Positions 54,770 through 64,000 of a stretch of DNA of 64,000 nucleotides are shown one piece after another; the first letter of the stretch is position 1; the number at the start of each line of letters is the position of its first letter. Origin of the DNA: Commensalibacter nepenthis (lineage in GTDB: Bacteria > Pseudomonadota > Alphaproteobacteria > Acetobacterales > Acetobacteraceae); assembly GCF_029953305.1 (NCBI RefSeq), contig NZ_JASBAN010000001.1, positions 1,077,501-1,141,500 of the forward strand. The letters run 5' to 3'. The position numbers and the translations under genes were made by a program. The notes beneath the pieces are model-generated. The model was not told the origin of the DNA. It was given only the letters and a program-made list of their open reading frames with translations, and did not search any database.

Positions 54770-55482
54770 CAATCTTCCTTATACCGATATCCAATACCGT
54801 ATAATGTTTCAATTTTATTGAATTCAGAATCAACTTGACGAAATTTCTTACGAATACGTTTGATATGACTATCAATCGTGCGATCATCAACATAGATATT
54901 TTCACCATAAGCCGCATCAATCAATTGATCTCTGGATTTTACCAACCCTGGACGCATTGCCAGTGCCTTGGCTAACAAAAACTCGGTTACTGTTAATTGA
55001 ATATCTTCATTATTCCAACGACACTGATGACGCAAATCATCCAAAGTTAACGACCCACGCACAACCATCCCACTGGCAACAGCGCCGCCTTCGACCTCTG
55101 CTTTATTCACATCGTTACGCCTTAATAAAGCTCTGATACGTTCAAGCAGTAAACGCTGCGAAAAAGGTTTGGTAATATAATCATCAGCCCCCAAACGCAG
55201 TCCCATTAATTGGTCGATTTCTTCATCTTTGGAAGAAAGCATAATCACTGGCATTTGCGAACGACTACGAAGTCTTTGTAAAAGCTCAATTCCATCCATG
55301 CGAGGCATTTTAATATCTAAAACAGCCAAATCTACTGGGCGCGACAATAATCCTTGCAGGGCACTTTCACCATCCGTATATGTTTGCACAGAAAAACCAT
55401 CTGCCTCTAACATCATGAAAACAGAGGTTAAAATATTGCGATCATCATCAACCAATGCGATCACATATTTTCCAGCTTCCAT
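54769..55482 (-). CDS. chvI: Response regulator ChvI (OmpR family)
   Basis: The 237-aa regulator has a receiver domain with D12-D14 acid pocket and phospho-acceptor D56 ([13 protein letters not shown]), K108-type lysine in DYITKPF, and a C-terminal winged helix ([33 protein letters not shown]). In relatives ChvI controls acid-response and surface polysaccharide genes. It is divergent from grpE. Confidence 0.94.
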   Translation of the reverse strand: MEAGKYVIALVDDDRNILTSVFMMLEADGFSVQTYTDGESALQGLLSRPVDLAVLDIKMPRMDGIELLQRLRSRSQMPVIMLSSKDEEIDQLMGLRLGADDYITKPFSQRLLLERIRALLRRNDVNKAEVEGGAVASGMVVRGSLTLDDLRHQCRWNNEDIQLTVTEFLLAKALAMRPGLVKSRDQLIDAAYGENIYVDDRTIDSHIKRIRKKFRQVDSEFNKIETLYGIGYRYKED

Positions 55483-55695
55483 ATCGATTACTCCATTTAC
55501 GAAAAATCAAAATTATATATAAAAACCAAATAATGGCAAAAAACCGTGCGTTTTGCCCTAATTATCATATTCACACAAAATAAAAACCATTTAACTTGCC
55601 TGAACTTGATTGAAATCTTACTTGAATTCCTTGTTATCTTTTACAAATTTTATTAAAATAATGACAGGATAGTTTTAGTTGATAAATTATCTTCA

Positions 55696-55727
55696 AGCTT
55701 GTTCTGAAAAATAAGAGCTTGTTCTGA
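55696..55727 (+). promoter_or_regulatory. Direct repeat upstream of grpE
   Basis: AGCTTGTTCTGA occurs twice, at 55696 and 55716, exactly 20 bp apart, about 35 bp before grpE. Two helical turns of spacing suggests a protein-binding site or a heat-shock promoter containing CTTG. No CIRCE element was seen. Confidence 0.35.
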
Positions 55728-55762
55728 TTATCAATATTAACAATAAAAGTACATGAAATATT

Positions 55763-56374
55763 ATGACACAACAAGACCATAAAAAAAATGACACAGAGGT
55801 CAATATCGGCTCTGAACAAGAAGATGTGCCTTCTGGACATGAAACCATTTTCAATCAAACGCAAGATGCTACAGAAGAGACTGCCACTGAAACAGACTCT
55901 GTAGAGCAGCTAAAGGCCGAACTGCAAGATGCCAAAGACAATTGGTTGCGTTCAGAAGCGGAAAATCAAAATTTACGCAATCGCCACAAAAAAGAACTTG
56001 ATGATACTCGTTTATATACAGTGCAAAAATTTGCACGTGATGTGGTCGAAGCAGCTGAAAATTTACGCCGTGGTATCGATAGCCTACCTGCGAAAACAGA
56101 AGGAGAAGATCCGATCCTGACTAAAATGCGTGAAGGCTTTGAAAGTACAGAACGTTCTTTCTTACAAATCTTGGAAAAAAATGGCATTAAATATGAAGAT
56201 CCGACTGGGGCTCCATTCGATGCAAATAAACATCAAGCAATGGCTGAACAACCCTCTGATGAACATCCTTCTGGGACTGTAATTCAAAGCTGGACACCTA
56301 CATGGACATTAAATAATCGTCTATTAAAACCAGCAATGGTCATTGTTGCCAAGGCTAGCGAGAAAAAAGAATAA
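55763..56374 (+). CDS. grpE: Nucleotide exchange factor GrpE
   Basis: GrpE releases ADP from DnaK. The 203-aa protein has an acidic, disordered N-terminus (residues 1-45) and a long coiled coil (VEQLKAELQDAKDNWLRSEA and RNRHKKELDDTRLYTVQKFA). The C-terminal beta domain contains FDANKHQAMAEQPSDEHPSGTV. It heads the heat-shock cluster grpE-dnaK-dnaJ; no hrcA is next to it. Confidence 0.95.
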   Translation: MTQQDHKKNDTEVNIGSEQEDVPSGHETIFNQTQDATEETATETDSVEQLKAELQDAKDNWLRSEAENQNLRNRHKKELDDTRLYTVQKFARDVVEAAENLRRGIDSLPAKTEGEDPILTKMREGFESTERSFLQILEKNGIKYEDPTGAPFDANKHQAMAEQPSDEHPSGTVIQSWTPTWTLNNRLLKPAMVIVAKASEKKE

Positions 56375-56448
56375 AAACTACGATAAATTTATATTAAGTT
56401 GCTGACTTAATGAAATTTTTGTGTATAATATAGAGTTAGATAAAATTC

Positions 56449-56478
56449 CTTGAAACATACCTCGAGGATACATATTTA
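56449..56478 (+). promoter_or_regulatory. Candidate sigma-32 (RpoH) promoter of dnaK
   Basis: CTTGAAA (56449-56455) and CATATTTA (56471-56478) are spaced 15 bp, close to the heat-shock pattern CTTGAAA ... CCCATnT. A housekeeping-like TATAAT lies just upstream at 56424-56429. Confidence 0.5.
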
Positions 56479-56603
56479 TATCTTATATCACTCCTATGGC
56501 TTAGCCAAGATTGGGAGATCATTAGGGTGATAACCATTTTAAAATAAAGGACTTTTACAAGACGCTTCGGGTCTTATTGAAAGTTGCTAAAAGGAGCTTA
56601 TTT

Positions 56604-58517
56604 ATGAGTAAAGTGATCGGTATCGATTTAGGTACAACAAACTCTTGTATTTCCATCCGTGAAGGAAGCGAAACAAAAGTTATCGAAAACAGCGAAGGTG
56701 CACGCACGACCCCATCTATGGTTGCGTTTACCGAAAGTGATGAAATGTTGGTCGGCCAAGCTGCTAAAAGACAAGCAGTAACCAACCCTAGCAACACTTT
56801 ATACGCTGTAAAAAGATTAATTGGTCGTCGTTTTGATGATAAAATGGTTGCACGTGATAAAGGCTTGGTTCCCTACGAAATCGTTAAAGGTGACAATGGT
56901 GATGCATGGGTTGAAGCACGTGGCAAAAAATACGCACCTTCTCAAGTTTCTGCATTTATCCTTGGAAAAATGAAAGAGACAGCAGAATCTTATCTTGGTG
57001 AAAAAGTAACACAAGCTGTTATTACTGTTCCTGCTTACTTTAACGATGCACAACGTCAAGCAACCAAGGATGCAGGTAAAATCGCAGGACTTGAAGTCCT
57101 TCGTATTATTAACGAACCTACAGCTGCTGCTTTGGCTTATGGTTTAGAAAAGAAAAACAGTGGCACCATTGCTGTATATGACTTGGGTGGTGGTACTTTT
57201 GATATTTCAGTTCTTGAGATTTCTGACGGTGTGATCGAAGTTAAATCAACCAATGGGGATACATTCCTTGGTGGTGAAGATTTTGACTCTCGTATCATCG
57301 AATTCCTTGCTGATGAATTTAAAAAAGAACAAGGTATTGATCTTCGTGGTGATAAACTTGCTTTACAACGCTTGAAAGAAGCTGCTGAAAAAGCAAAAAT
57401 TGAACTTTCTTCTTCTAAAGAAACTGAAATCAACCTACCTTTCATCACCGCTGATGCTTCTGGACCAAAACATTTGGTTCTTAAACTAAGCCGTGCAAAA
57501 TTAGAAAGCCTTGTTGAAGATCTTATCAAAAGAACTCTTGAACCCTGTAAATCTGCATTAAAAGATGCTGCGTTGTCTGCTGGTGGTATTGATGAAGTAA
57601 TCTTAGTGGGTGGTATGACCCGTATGCCTAAGGTCATTGAAACTGTTAAAGAATTCTTTGGTAAAGAGCCTGCTCGTAACGTGAACCCTGATGAAGTTGT
57701 TGCTATTGGTGCAGCAATTCAAGGTGCGGTATTAAAAGGGGATGTTAAAGACGTTCTTTTATTAGACGTTACCCCATTATCTTTGGGTATTGAAACATTA
57801 GGTGGTGTATTTACACGTTTGATCGACAGAAATACAACCATTCCAACCAAGAAAAGCCAAACGTTCTCTACTGCTGAAGACAACCAAAATGCTGTTACCA
57901 TTCGTGTTTGTCAAGGTGAACGTGAAATGGCTGCAGACAATAAATTGTTAGGTAATTTTGACTTAACAGGCATTGCACCTGCACCTCGTGGCGTTCCTCA
58001 AATCGAAGTTACTTTTGATATTGATGCAAACGGTATCGTTTCCGTATCTGCAAAAGATAAAGCAACAGGTAAAGAACAACAAATCAAAATCCAAGCATCT
58101 GGTGGTCTATCTGATGCGGATATTGAAAACATGGTTAAAGATGCAGAAGCAAATGCCGATGCTGATAAAGCCAAAAAAGAAATGGTTGAAACCAGAAACC
58201 AAGCAGATTCATTGGTTGCTCAAGTAGAAAAAAATCTACAAGAACATGGTGACAAACTTGATGATGCAACCAAAACAGAAATCGAAACTGCTGTTGCTGA
58301 TGTTAAAGCTAAAAAAGAAAGCAGCGATGTTGCTGAACTTAAAACAGCGACAGAAAAACTTTCTCAACTATTGATGAAAATTGGTGAAACCATCTATAAA
58401 GCAACAGGTGGTGCAGATGCGGCAGCTGGCGCTCAAGAATCTTCTGAAAAACCTGCAGAAGACGTTGTTGATGCCGATTTTGAAGACGTCAACCATAATG
58501 ATAAGAAATCTACCTGA
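56604..58517 (+). CDS. dnaK: Molecular chaperone DnaK (Hsp70)
   Basis: The 637-aa chaperone starts [15 protein letters not shown]. It has the ATPase signatures [22 protein letters not shown] and [13 protein letters not shown], then the linker [16 protein letters not shown] and a substrate-binding domain. The tail is acidic ([10 protein letters not shown]). Start is ATG 56604, with AAGGAG nine bases upstream; a longer frame begins at 56577. It lies 229 bp after grpE with its own probable promoter and is followed by two hairpins. Confidence 0.98.
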   Translation: MSKVIGIDLGTTNSCISIREGSETKVIENSEGARTTPSMVAFTESDEMLVGQAAKRQAVTNPSNTLYAVKRLIGRRFDDKMVARDKGLVPYEIVKGDNGDAWVEARGKKYAPSQVSAFILGKMKETAESYLGEKVTQAVITVPAYFNDAQRQATKDAGKIAGLEVLRIINEPTAAALAYGLEKKNSGTIAVYDLGGGTFDISVLEISDGVIEVKSTNGDTFLGGEDFDSRIIEFLADEFKKEQGIDLRGDKLALQRLKEAAEKAKIELSSSKETEINLPFITADASGPKHLVLKLSRAKLESLVEDLIKRTLEPCKSALKDAALSAGGIDEVILVGGMTRMPKVIETVKEFFGKEPARNVNPDEVVAIGAAIQGAVLKGDVKDVLLLDVTPLSLGIETLGGVFTRLIDRNTTIPTKKSQTFSTAEDNQNAVTIRVCQGEREMAADNKLLGNFDLTGIAPAPRGVPQIEVTFDIDANGIVSVSAKDKATGKEQQIKIQASGGLSDADIENMVKDAEANADADKAKKEMVETRNQADSLVAQVEKNLQEHGDKLDDATKTEIETAVADVKAKKESSDVAELKTATEKLSQLLMKIGETIYKATGGADAAAGAQESSEKPAEDVVDADFEDVNHNDKKST

Positions 58518-58542
58518 TCTTTTCGCAGGTATCTAAATAAAT

Positions 58543-58568
58543 AAGGTATATTCATTTCAATATACCTT
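58543..58568 (+). terminator. Hairpin 1 after dnaK
   Basis: AAGGTATATT pairs perfectly with AATATACCTT around a 6-base loop, 25 bp after the dnaK stop. It lacks a T tract but may reduce readthrough to dnaJ or protect the dnaK mRNA. Confidence 0.6.
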
Positions 58569-58581
58569 AGATTACTTTGAG

Positions 58582-58607
58582 GCCCGCGCTTCTCTTCGAA
58601 GGCGGGC
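58582..58607 (+). terminator. Rho-independent terminator between dnaK and dnaJ
   Basis: GCCCGC pairs with GCGGGC and an inner CTTC/GAAG extends the stem, followed by TGATTTATTAT. It is the most GC-rich hairpin in the region. Confidence 0.72.
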
Positions 58608-58648
58608 TGATTTATTATACACCAAAATAAGCTATATTGAGAAAATCA

Positions 58649-59776
58649 ATGTCTAAACGAGATTATTATGAAGTGCTGAAAATCAGCCGCACTGCGACCC
58701 AAGTAGAGATAAAACAAGCCTATCGCAAAAAAGCGATGAAATATCATCCTGATCGTAACCAAGGTGATCCAGAGGCAGAGGCTAAATTCAAAGAAGTTAA
58801 TGAAGCCTATGATGTTTTAAAAGACGAACAAAAAAAAGCAGCCTATGACCAATATGGTCATGATGCCTTCCAAAATGGTGGACCAGGCGCAGGCGGATTT
58901 GGAGCTGGTGGGTTTGGCGACATTTTCGACATGTTTGGTGACATGATGGGAATGCGCCGTGGTGGTCAAGGACAAAGACGCACTGGAGCCGACATCCAAA
59001 TTCAAACAGAAATTGAGCTAACTGAAGCCTTTTCTGGCGTAAAAAAGACCGTTAAATTCCAAAGTAAAAAATCTTGTACAAGTTGTAATGGTTCTGGCTC
59101 TGAAGACAAAGCAAAAGGTAGCCAAACTTGTCCTACCTGTCATGGGTCAGGAAAAATTCGCTCTCAAAATGGCTTCTTCCTTGTCGAACGTCCATGTCAT
59201 ACTTGCCATGGGTCAGGTCAGGTCATCAGCAATCCATGTAAAAAATGTCAAGGTACTGGCTTAGAAAATCAAGAAAAAGAACTTGAAATCGATATCCCTG
59301 CAGGGATCGAAGATGGAACTCGAATCCGTATCGCTGGCGAAGGTGAGGCTGGAAGCAATGGAACACCTCCTGGTGATTTATACGTTCATGTCAGCGTTTT
59401 ACCCCATGAAATCTTTCAACGTGACGGCGGCACAATTTTTTGCCGTATTCCAGTAAGAATGACCCAAGCCGCATTGGGTGCTGAAATCGAAGTGCCAATT
59501 ATCGATGGTGGCAGAACCAAAGTGAAAATCCCAACAGGAACACAATCAGGCAAACAATTCCGCCTGCGTGGCAAAGGATTTTCTGTATTAAGGTCTGCTT
59601 CACGTGGGGATATGTATATTGAGGTCAAAGTTGAAACGCCTCAAAATCTTACCAAACGTCAAAAAGAACTTCTTGAAGAATTCGAAAAAGAATCCCAAGA
59701 TGGACACGAACAAGGCAGTCCTGAAACATCAGGATTTTTTAGTAAAGTCAGGGATTTCTTCGAAGGAAAATCTTGA
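58649..59776 (+). CDS. dnaJ: Chaperone DnaJ (Hsp40)
   Basis: DnaJ delivers clients to DnaK and stimulates its ATPase. The 375-aa protein has a J domain with the HPD motif (KYHPDRN, residues about 32-38) and a Gly/Phe-rich stretch (about 73-115). Four zinc repeats follow (CTSCNGSG, CPTCHGSG, CHTCHGSG, CKKCQGTG), then the C-terminal client-binding domains. Start is ATG 58649 (MSKRDYYEVL). Confidence 0.97.
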   Translation: MSKRDYYEVLKISRTATQVEIKQAYRKKAMKYHPDRNQGDPEAEAKFKEVNEAYDVLKDEQKKAAYDQYGHDAFQNGGPGAGGFGAGGFGDIFDMFGDMMGMRRGGQGQRRTGADIQIQTEIELTEAFSGVKKTVKFQSKKSCTSCNGSGSEDKAKGSQTCPTCHGSGKIRSQNGFFLVERPCHTCHGSGQVISNPCKKCQGTGLENQEKELEIDIPAGIEDGTRIRIAGEGEAGSNGTPPGDLYVHVSVLPHEIFQRDGGTIFCRIPVRMTQAALGAEIEVPIIDGGRTKVKIPTGTQSGKQFRLRGKGFSVLRSASRGDMYIEVKVETPQNLTKRQKELLEEFEKESQDGHEQGSPETSGFFSKVRDFFEGKS

Positions 59777-59804
59777 TTCTATTTCTTAATATGAAAGTTT
59801 AAAA

Positions 59805-60602
59805 ATGACATCATCTCCTTTACGAATTGGTATTGCTGGAATTACTGGGCGAGTTGGGCGTTTATTGGTCGAAGAAGTTCAACAGCAAGAAAACGCAGTT
59901 TTATCAGGTGGAACAGCTTTGTCCAAGGATATCAAAACTATATCTGACACCGTTCCCGTTTTTGATACCATTGATGCGCTTATCCAAGTGAGTGATGTCA
60001 TTATTGACTTTACCAATGCTTCTATTACTGCAACGCATGCCAAAGCCTTTAAAAACAGTCATGTTGCATGGGTTTTGGGAACCACTGGTATTGATGAGGA
60101 TACTCAACGATTAATTCAAGAAGCAGCCAGCATCGTTCCAGTCATACAAGCTGCCAATTTTTCACCTGGTGTAACCTTGATGTTGCGCCTTGCGGGTGAG
60201 TTGGCAAAGGCATTGCCTGCCTCTCAATATGATGCTGAAATTGTGGAAACCCATCATCGACAAAAAGTAGATGCCCCTTCTGGCACAGCCTTGGCAATTG
60301 GAGAATCTATCGCCAAAGCAAGAAATGTGCAGCTAAAAGATGTAAAAAACTCTGGTCGTGATGGTGTGACTGGGGGTCGTAAAGAAGGAGCTATTGGATT
60401 TGCTGCACTTCGTGGCGGACAAATCGTTGGAGAACATAGTGCTATTTTCCTATCCGATGTAGAAGAAATCAGTTTGACTCATAAAGCATTTGATCGTCGT
60501 ATTTTTGCCAAAGGTGCTGTTCGTTCTGCGTTATGGAGTGCAGGAAAGCCCGCAGGTTTATATGGCATGAACCATGTTTTGGGGCTTGATCCTGTGCAAT
60601 AG
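59805..60602 (+). CDS. dapB: 4-hydroxy-tetrahydrodipicolinate reductase DapB
   Basis: DapB reduces the cyclic intermediate of lysine/diaminopimelate synthesis with NAD(P)H. The 265-aa protein has the nucleotide motif GIAGITGRVGRLL, the VIDFTNAS block, and the substrate signature EIVETHHRQKVDAPSGTA. Placement behind dnaJ by 28 bp is common in Acetobacteraceae-like genomes. Confidence 0.96.
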   Translation: MTSSPLRIGIAGITGRVGRLLVEEVQQQENAVLSGGTALSKDIKTISDTVPVFDTIDALIQVSDVIIDFTNASITATHAKAFKNSHVAWVLGTTGIDEDTQRLIQEAASIVPVIQAANFSPGVTLMLRLAGELAKALPASQYDAEIVETHHRQKVDAPSGTALAIGESIAKARNVQLKDVKNSGRDGVTGGRKEGAIGFAALRGGQIVGEHSAIFLSDVEEISLTHKAFDRRIFAKGAVRSALWSAGKPAGLYGMNHVLGLDPVQ

Positions 60603-60603
60603 G

Positions 60604-60703
60604 TAAAGTTTTTTTTACTTTTACTCTTGACGTGGACGTTACAAAAGGGTCTGTTATAAAATTCGTTTTTTACATTTAAATTAGATGGGATAGCAGAAAA
60701 ATT
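60604..60703 (+). promoter_or_regulatory. metK leader and promoter region
   Basis: The 100 bp holds TTGACGTGGACG and TATAAA (60655-60660), with TGGACG spaced 16 bp from TATAAA, which may be the promoter. I did not recognise a SAM or SAH riboswitch fold. Confidence 0.35.
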
Positions 60704-61891
60704 ATGCGAAACAATAGCGATTTTCTGTTCGCTTCTGAATCAGTATCTGAAGGACATCCAGACAAAGTTGCTGATCGTATCAGCGACGCCGTATTGGATA
60801 CTTATCTTGCCGCCGATCCAGAAGCTCGCGTAGCTTGTGAAACTCTTGTCACCACAAACCAAATTATTTTGGCTGGTGAAGTTCGTGGCCCAGAAAGCAT
60901 TACCAAAGAATTGCTTATTGAAAAGGCTCGTGAAACCGTAAAAGAAATCGGTTACGATCAAGAGGGCTTTTCATGGAAAAATGCCAGTGCTTTGAATCTT
61001 CTTCATGCCCAATCAGCTCACATTGCGATGGGTGTTGATAGTGGCGAAGGCAAAGATGAAGGTGCTGGTGACCAAGGCATCATGTTTGGGTATGCTACCA
61101 CAGAAACAGACAGTTTAATGCCTGCACCGATTTATTATGCTCATAAGATTTTACAAAATCTGAATGACCTTCGTAAATCCAGTGATCCAAAGGGCAAAGG
61201 CTTCCTTCCAGACGCAAAAAGCCAAGTCACTTTGCAATATGTTAATGGTAAACCTGTAAAAGCAACTTCAATCGTGTTATCTACTCAACATGAAGAAGAT
61301 ATGAGGCAAAGTGATATTCGTAATACCTTGCGCGACCTTATCACCAATACTCTTCCAGAAGGGTGGATGTGTCCTGAAAATGAATTCTATGTTAACCCAA
61401 CGGGTCTGTTCATCATTGGTGGTCCAGATGGGGACTGTGGATTAACAGGGCGTAAAATCATCGTGGATACATATGGTGGGGCTGCACCGCATGGTGGTGG
61501 CGCATTCTCTGGTAAAGATCCAACCAAAGTTGATCGTTCTGCTGCATATGCTTGTCGTTACCTTGCCAAAAACATCGTTGCTGCTGGTCTTGCAGATAGC
61601 TGTACTTTACAGATTTCTTATGCAATTGGTGTTTCTCATCCTTTGTCAGTTTATGTTGATTTACATAATAGTGGTAAAGACATTAACGAAGAAAAATTGG
61701 AAAAAGTATTGCGTGAAGTCATGGATTTATCCCCAAGAGGAATCCGTAAACATTTACGCTTAAACCGTCCGATTTACAGAGAAACTGCTGCTTATGGTCA
61801 TTTTGGTCGTACACCTGATCTCAAGAAAGACAACTTTACTTGGGAACAAACCGACCTTGTTGACACTTTACGTAATGCGTTCAATCGTTAA
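60704..61891 (+). CDS. metK: S-adenosylmethionine synthetase MetK
   Basis: MetK makes SAM from methionine and ATP, feeding the several SAM methyltransferases in this window. The 395-aa protein has the signatures [30 protein letters not shown] and [16 protein letters not shown], and is full length. Confidence 0.97.
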   Translation: MRNNSDFLFASESVSEGHPDKVADRISDAVLDTYLAADPEARVACETLVTTNQIILAGEVRGPESITKELLIEKARETVKEIGYDQEGFSWKNASALNLLHAQSAHIAMGVDSGEGKDEGAGDQGIMFGYATTETDSLMPAPIYYAHKILQNLNDLRKSSDPKGKGFLPDAKSQVTLQYVNGKPVKATSIVLSTQHEEDMRQSDIRNTLRDLITNTLPEGWMCPENEFYVNPTGLFIIGGPDGDCGLTGRKIIVDTYGGAAPHGGGAFSGKDPTKVDRSAAYACRYLAKNIVAAGLADSCTLQISYAIGVSHPLSVYVDLHNSGKDINEEKLEKVLREVMDLSPRGIRKHLRLNRPIYRETAAYGHFGRTPDLKKDNFTWEQTDLVDTLRNAFNR

Positions 61892-61910
61892 TTTGTAAAG
61901 ACTGTTTGTT

Positions 61911-62657
61911 ATGAATAGTACAAAGAAAAGCTCCTCTGAGAAGGAGCTTCTCTTTTCATTAGAAAATGAAAAGCCAGCTACTGAACGTTTATATGGTCGT
62001 CGTCGTGGACATCCTCTGCGTGATCGTCAACAACGTTTATATAATGATTATCTTCCTCGTATTAAATTTCCACAATCTGCTTTAAAAAACCCAAGCAGTG
62101 CTTTTGGCCAACAACCAAAAGAAGTATGGATGGAAGTTGGTTTTGGTGGTGGAGAACACAGCCTTGCCCGACATCAAGTCAATCCTGATGTGGGTTATAT
62201 TGCCTGTGAAGTTTTTGAGAATGGGGTTTGTTCCTTATTATCAAACTTATTGGATGAAACAGACGATGAAAAAACGGCACCTGTTCCAAATATGCTGAGA
62301 ATATGGAATGAAGATGCACGTATTTTAATTCGTGAATTTCCTGATCAATCCATTGATAAACTTTTTTTAATGTTCCCTGATCCTTGGCCAAAAACACGTC
62401 ATTCAAAACGCCGCTTTGTGCATCCTGATCGTATTCCATTATTACATCGGATTTTACGTTCTGGTGCTCACTGGCATGTTGCCAGTGATGATCCTACCTA
62501 TCAAGAGTGGGTATTAGAGGTTATGGGAAATCAGTCTTATTTTGAGAAAATCTTAGAAACGACTGAACGTCCATCTGATTGGCCATCCACGCGATATGAA
62601 CAAAAAGCATATCAAGCAGGCAGACAGCCTATTTTTTGGATTTTTAAACGAATTTAA
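61911..62657 (+). CDS. trmB: tRNA (guanine46-N7)-methyltransferase TrmB
   Basis: TrmB methylates G46 in the tRNA variable loop. The 248-aa protein has the SAM motif WMEVGFGGGEHS, the catalytic region LFLMFPDPWPKTRHSKRRFV, and a C-terminal TRYEQKAYQAGR. It follows metK by 19 bp. Its 3' end overlaps the convergent DedA gene by 4 bp. Confidence 0.95.
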   Translation: MNSTKKSSSEKELLFSLENEKPATERLYGRRRGHPLRDRQQRLYNDYLPRIKFPQSALKNPSSAFGQQPKEVWMEVGFGGGEHSLARHQVNPDVGYIACEVFENGVCSLLSNLLDETDDEKTAPVPNMLRIWNEDARILIREFPDQSIDKLFLMFPDPWPKTRHSKRRFVHPDRIPLLHRILRSGAHWHVASDDPTYQEWVLEVMGNQSYFEKILETTERPSDWPSTRYEQKAYQAGRQPIFWIFKRI

Positions 62658-63304
62658 TTATTTAAACTGTGATCTAACTCGGCAGCTTCACGCTCAGCTT
62701 CTTTTTGAGCGTGTTGAATTAATCTCTTTTCATTTTTATGGATGAACCAGACAAAAGAGAGCAAAATAACACCACCAATAACCCCTAATATGATTCCGAT
62801 GGTTCCTTCAAGTTGTAGGATTTGCTTTCCTAGGAAATAAGCAACATAACTATATCCACCAGCCCAAGCAATGCCACCCAAGGCATTATAAAACATAAAG
62901 CCTTTCCAAGGCATTTTATTAGCACCTGCTAATAAAGCGGTAAAAAGACGTAGCAACACCATAAAGCGTCCAATAAAAACAACTTTACCACCATGATGTT
63001 TGAACAAATACTGGCCTAGCAATAATCGTTCTGGAGTTAATTTTATTTTAGGGCCGTATTTTTTAAGAACATGATATCCAATTTTATGCCCTATAAAATA
63101 TCCAAAATTATCCCCCATAATAGCCCCAATAATTGCAAATAATGCAATTAAATGAATACTCAACCCACTATTTGGGGAGGCAGCATATATAGAGGCGGCA
63201 ATCAACATTGTTTCAGCAGGCAGCAAAAGCCCCATACTTTCCAACATAATCACTAAACCAACGAGTAAATATCCGTAATAACTATAATCACGGATAAAAT
63301 CCAT
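62654..63304 (-). CDS. DedA/VTT-family membrane protein
   Basis: The 216-aa protein has about five hydrophobic segments and the DedA signatures ESMGLLLPAETMLIAA, GAIMGDNFGYFIGHKIG and FIGRFMVLLRLFTALLAGAN, which includes the arginines needed for function. DedA proteins act in envelope homeostasis and some flip undecaprenyl phosphate or phospholipid. The tail is charged and cytoplasmic. Confidence 0.9.
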   Translation of the reverse strand: MDFIRDYSYYGYLLVGLVIMLESMGLLLPAETMLIAASIYAASPNSGLSIHLIALFAIIGAIMGDNFGYFIGHKIGYHVLKKYGPKIKLTPERLLLGQYLFKHHGGKVVFIGRFMVLLRLFTALLAGANKMPWKGFMFYNALGGIAWAGGYSYVAYFLGKQILQLEGTIGIILGVIGGVILLSFVWFIHKNEKRLIQHAQKEAEREAAELDHSLNN

Positions 63305-63440
63305 AAATTGTTCTACCAGTGTTTTATACCCATCAATATATTATAGAGCCATTTCAAATAATTTTCTTTACCTTATTATTGATCTTTATGAAACCAAAAA
63401 TTAAAAATACAGAAATACAAAAGGATATTCTCAAAATCTT

Positions 63441-63464
63441 GGTCTTGTCGCAAATATTGAATGA
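63441..63464 (-). mobile_element. IS6-family terminus remnant
   Basis: GGTCTTGTCGCAAATATTGA matches the IS6 3' terminus and stops after about 24 bases. It lies 22 bp from the IS481 copy that follows. Confidence 0.6.
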
Positions 63465-63485
63465 GGGCTATAACTATCTATAAAG

Positions 63486-64000
63486 TGTAGGAATTGTTCG
63501 CATTGTTTACAGATTTTGTTTAAAATAACCATCTAAGACCTCATAGGGTGTTTTTCCTTGAATGCCTTTATGGGGTTTAACAGTGTTATAATAATTAATA
63601 AAACGTTTCAACTTTAACTTTCGATCTTGAGCATTGACGAACAATTCACGCTCATGCCACATTTCCATGAGTGTGCGAATGACGCGCTCTGCTTTGCCAT
63701 TGGTTTGAGGGCAAGCCGGCTTGGTAAATTTCTGGTTAATCCGATTGGTATAACAAGATTTAACAAACAGATGTTCAAGCGTTCCTTGGTATTCTCTGCC
63801 ATTGTCAGAGTAAACACATTCGATCATATAAGGGCATTGAACCAGCACATCGTCTTGTAGGAACTGAGCTGCACTAAACTGAGATTTATCGTTGTAAATC
63901 CCTGCATAGAGTTCTCGAGAAAAATCATCAATACCTACAAAAAGATACTCCCGAGTTTGCTGTTTAGTCTCATTTTTCAACAAAGGAAGCCGTTTAGTCT
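63486..64000 (-). mobile_element. IS481-family copy, cut by the window end
   Basis: It begins with the terminal repeat TGTAGGAATTGTTCGCATTG and continues to the window edge without a break. Confidence 0.85.
63507..64000 (-). CDS. IS481-family transposase, partial (5' end outside window)
   Basis: The visible 164 codons cover the rve-type core from TKRLPLLKNE to the stop. The second and third catalytic residues are in CVYSDNGREYQG and TNGKAERV. It has the canonical SDNG where the 6198 copy has FDNG. The codon for the first catalytic residue is just cut by the window end. Confidence 0.85.
   Translation of the reverse strand, partial: TKRLPLLKNETKQQTREYLFVGIDDFSRELYAGIYNDKSQFSAAQFLQDDVLVQCPYMIECVYSDNGREYQGTLEHLFVKSCYTNRINQKFTKPACPQTNGKAERVIRTLMEMWHERELFVNAQDRKLKLKRFINYYNTVKPHKGIQGKTPYEVLDGYFKQNL

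Noticed and set aside
57137-57637. 166-codon minus-strand frame inside dnaK
   Set aside because: It is the usual antisense open frame of dnaK caused by codon bias.
60604-60703. Possible SAM/SAH riboswitch upstream of metK
   Set aside because: Only about 100 bp and no conserved core seen; a plain promoter explains the visible motifs.
1-64000. CRISPR arrays, tRNA and rRNA genes
   Set aside because: No regularly spaced repeats, cloverleaf-like T-arm motifs or rRNA segments were recognised by eye; a tRNA scan could still find one.

Overview
This 64 kb window looks like a chromosomal segment of an AT-rich alphaproteobacterium. The most likely family is Acetobacteraceae, and a Commensalibacter-like insect-gut bacterium fits best. 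That placement is inferred from the gene repertoire (ChvG/ChvI, RapZ, a MetZ-type sulfhydrylase, an ETF lysine methyltransferase, a Hint_2-type protein) together with low GC; no rRNA is present to confirm it. Two perfect 16-bp parS sites in rsmG and mnmE, beside parAB, place the left end near the replication origin.

Layout. 1-5.9 kb: IS debris, then the minus-strand cluster mnmE-mnmG-rsmG-parA-parB (tRNA wobble modification, 16S methylation, chromosome segregation). 6.1-20 kb: a full-length IS481-family element, an S9 peptidase, a small MITE, rsmI divergent from a LpoA-like lipoprotein, yqhD, lolA, a YebB-like papain-fold protein, the queE-queC-queD queuosine operon, a two-domain glycosyltransferase and an orphan ribulokinase gene. 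20-23.4 kb: rapZ, purH and a secreted protein of unknown function. 23.4-32.1 kb: accessory island bounded by IS6-family copies. It holds a Hint-domain protein gene divergent from a 116-residue double-glycine-leader, glycine-zipper peptide, followed by a HlyD-type adaptor and a C39-peptidase ABC exporter. This is the most interesting part of the window: a candidate class II microcin/bacteriocin export locus, strikingly more AT-rich than its surroundings.

32-43 kb: metZ, a frameshifted apaG, folE, gshA, rsmE, ubiA, an ETF-beta lysine methyltransferase, aroC and fabI, interrupted by IS6 copies. 43-50 kb: a mosaic of IS fragments, a Zn/Mn ABC importer operon, a 43-codon membrane peptide gene, and the electron-transfer flavoprotein module etfB-etfA plus ETF-ubiquinone oxidoreductase. 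50-56 kb: a 2OG-Fe(II) oxygenase, hemN, an OmpW porin, and the ChvI/ChvG two-component system. 55.7-63.3 kb: grpE, dnaK, dnaJ, dapB, metK, trmB and a DedA protein. The window ends inside another IS481 copy.

Two insertion sequence families dominate. One is an IS6-type element (249-aa DDE transposase, 15-bp ends GGTCTTGTCGCAAAT) with three full-length copies, one decayed copy and many fragments. The other is an IS481-type element (872 bp, ends starting TGTAGGAATTG) with one full copy, one copy cut by the window edge and several 3' remnants. They interrupt gene order at nearly every break between housekeeping blocks. No rRNA, tRNA or CRISPR array was recognised.
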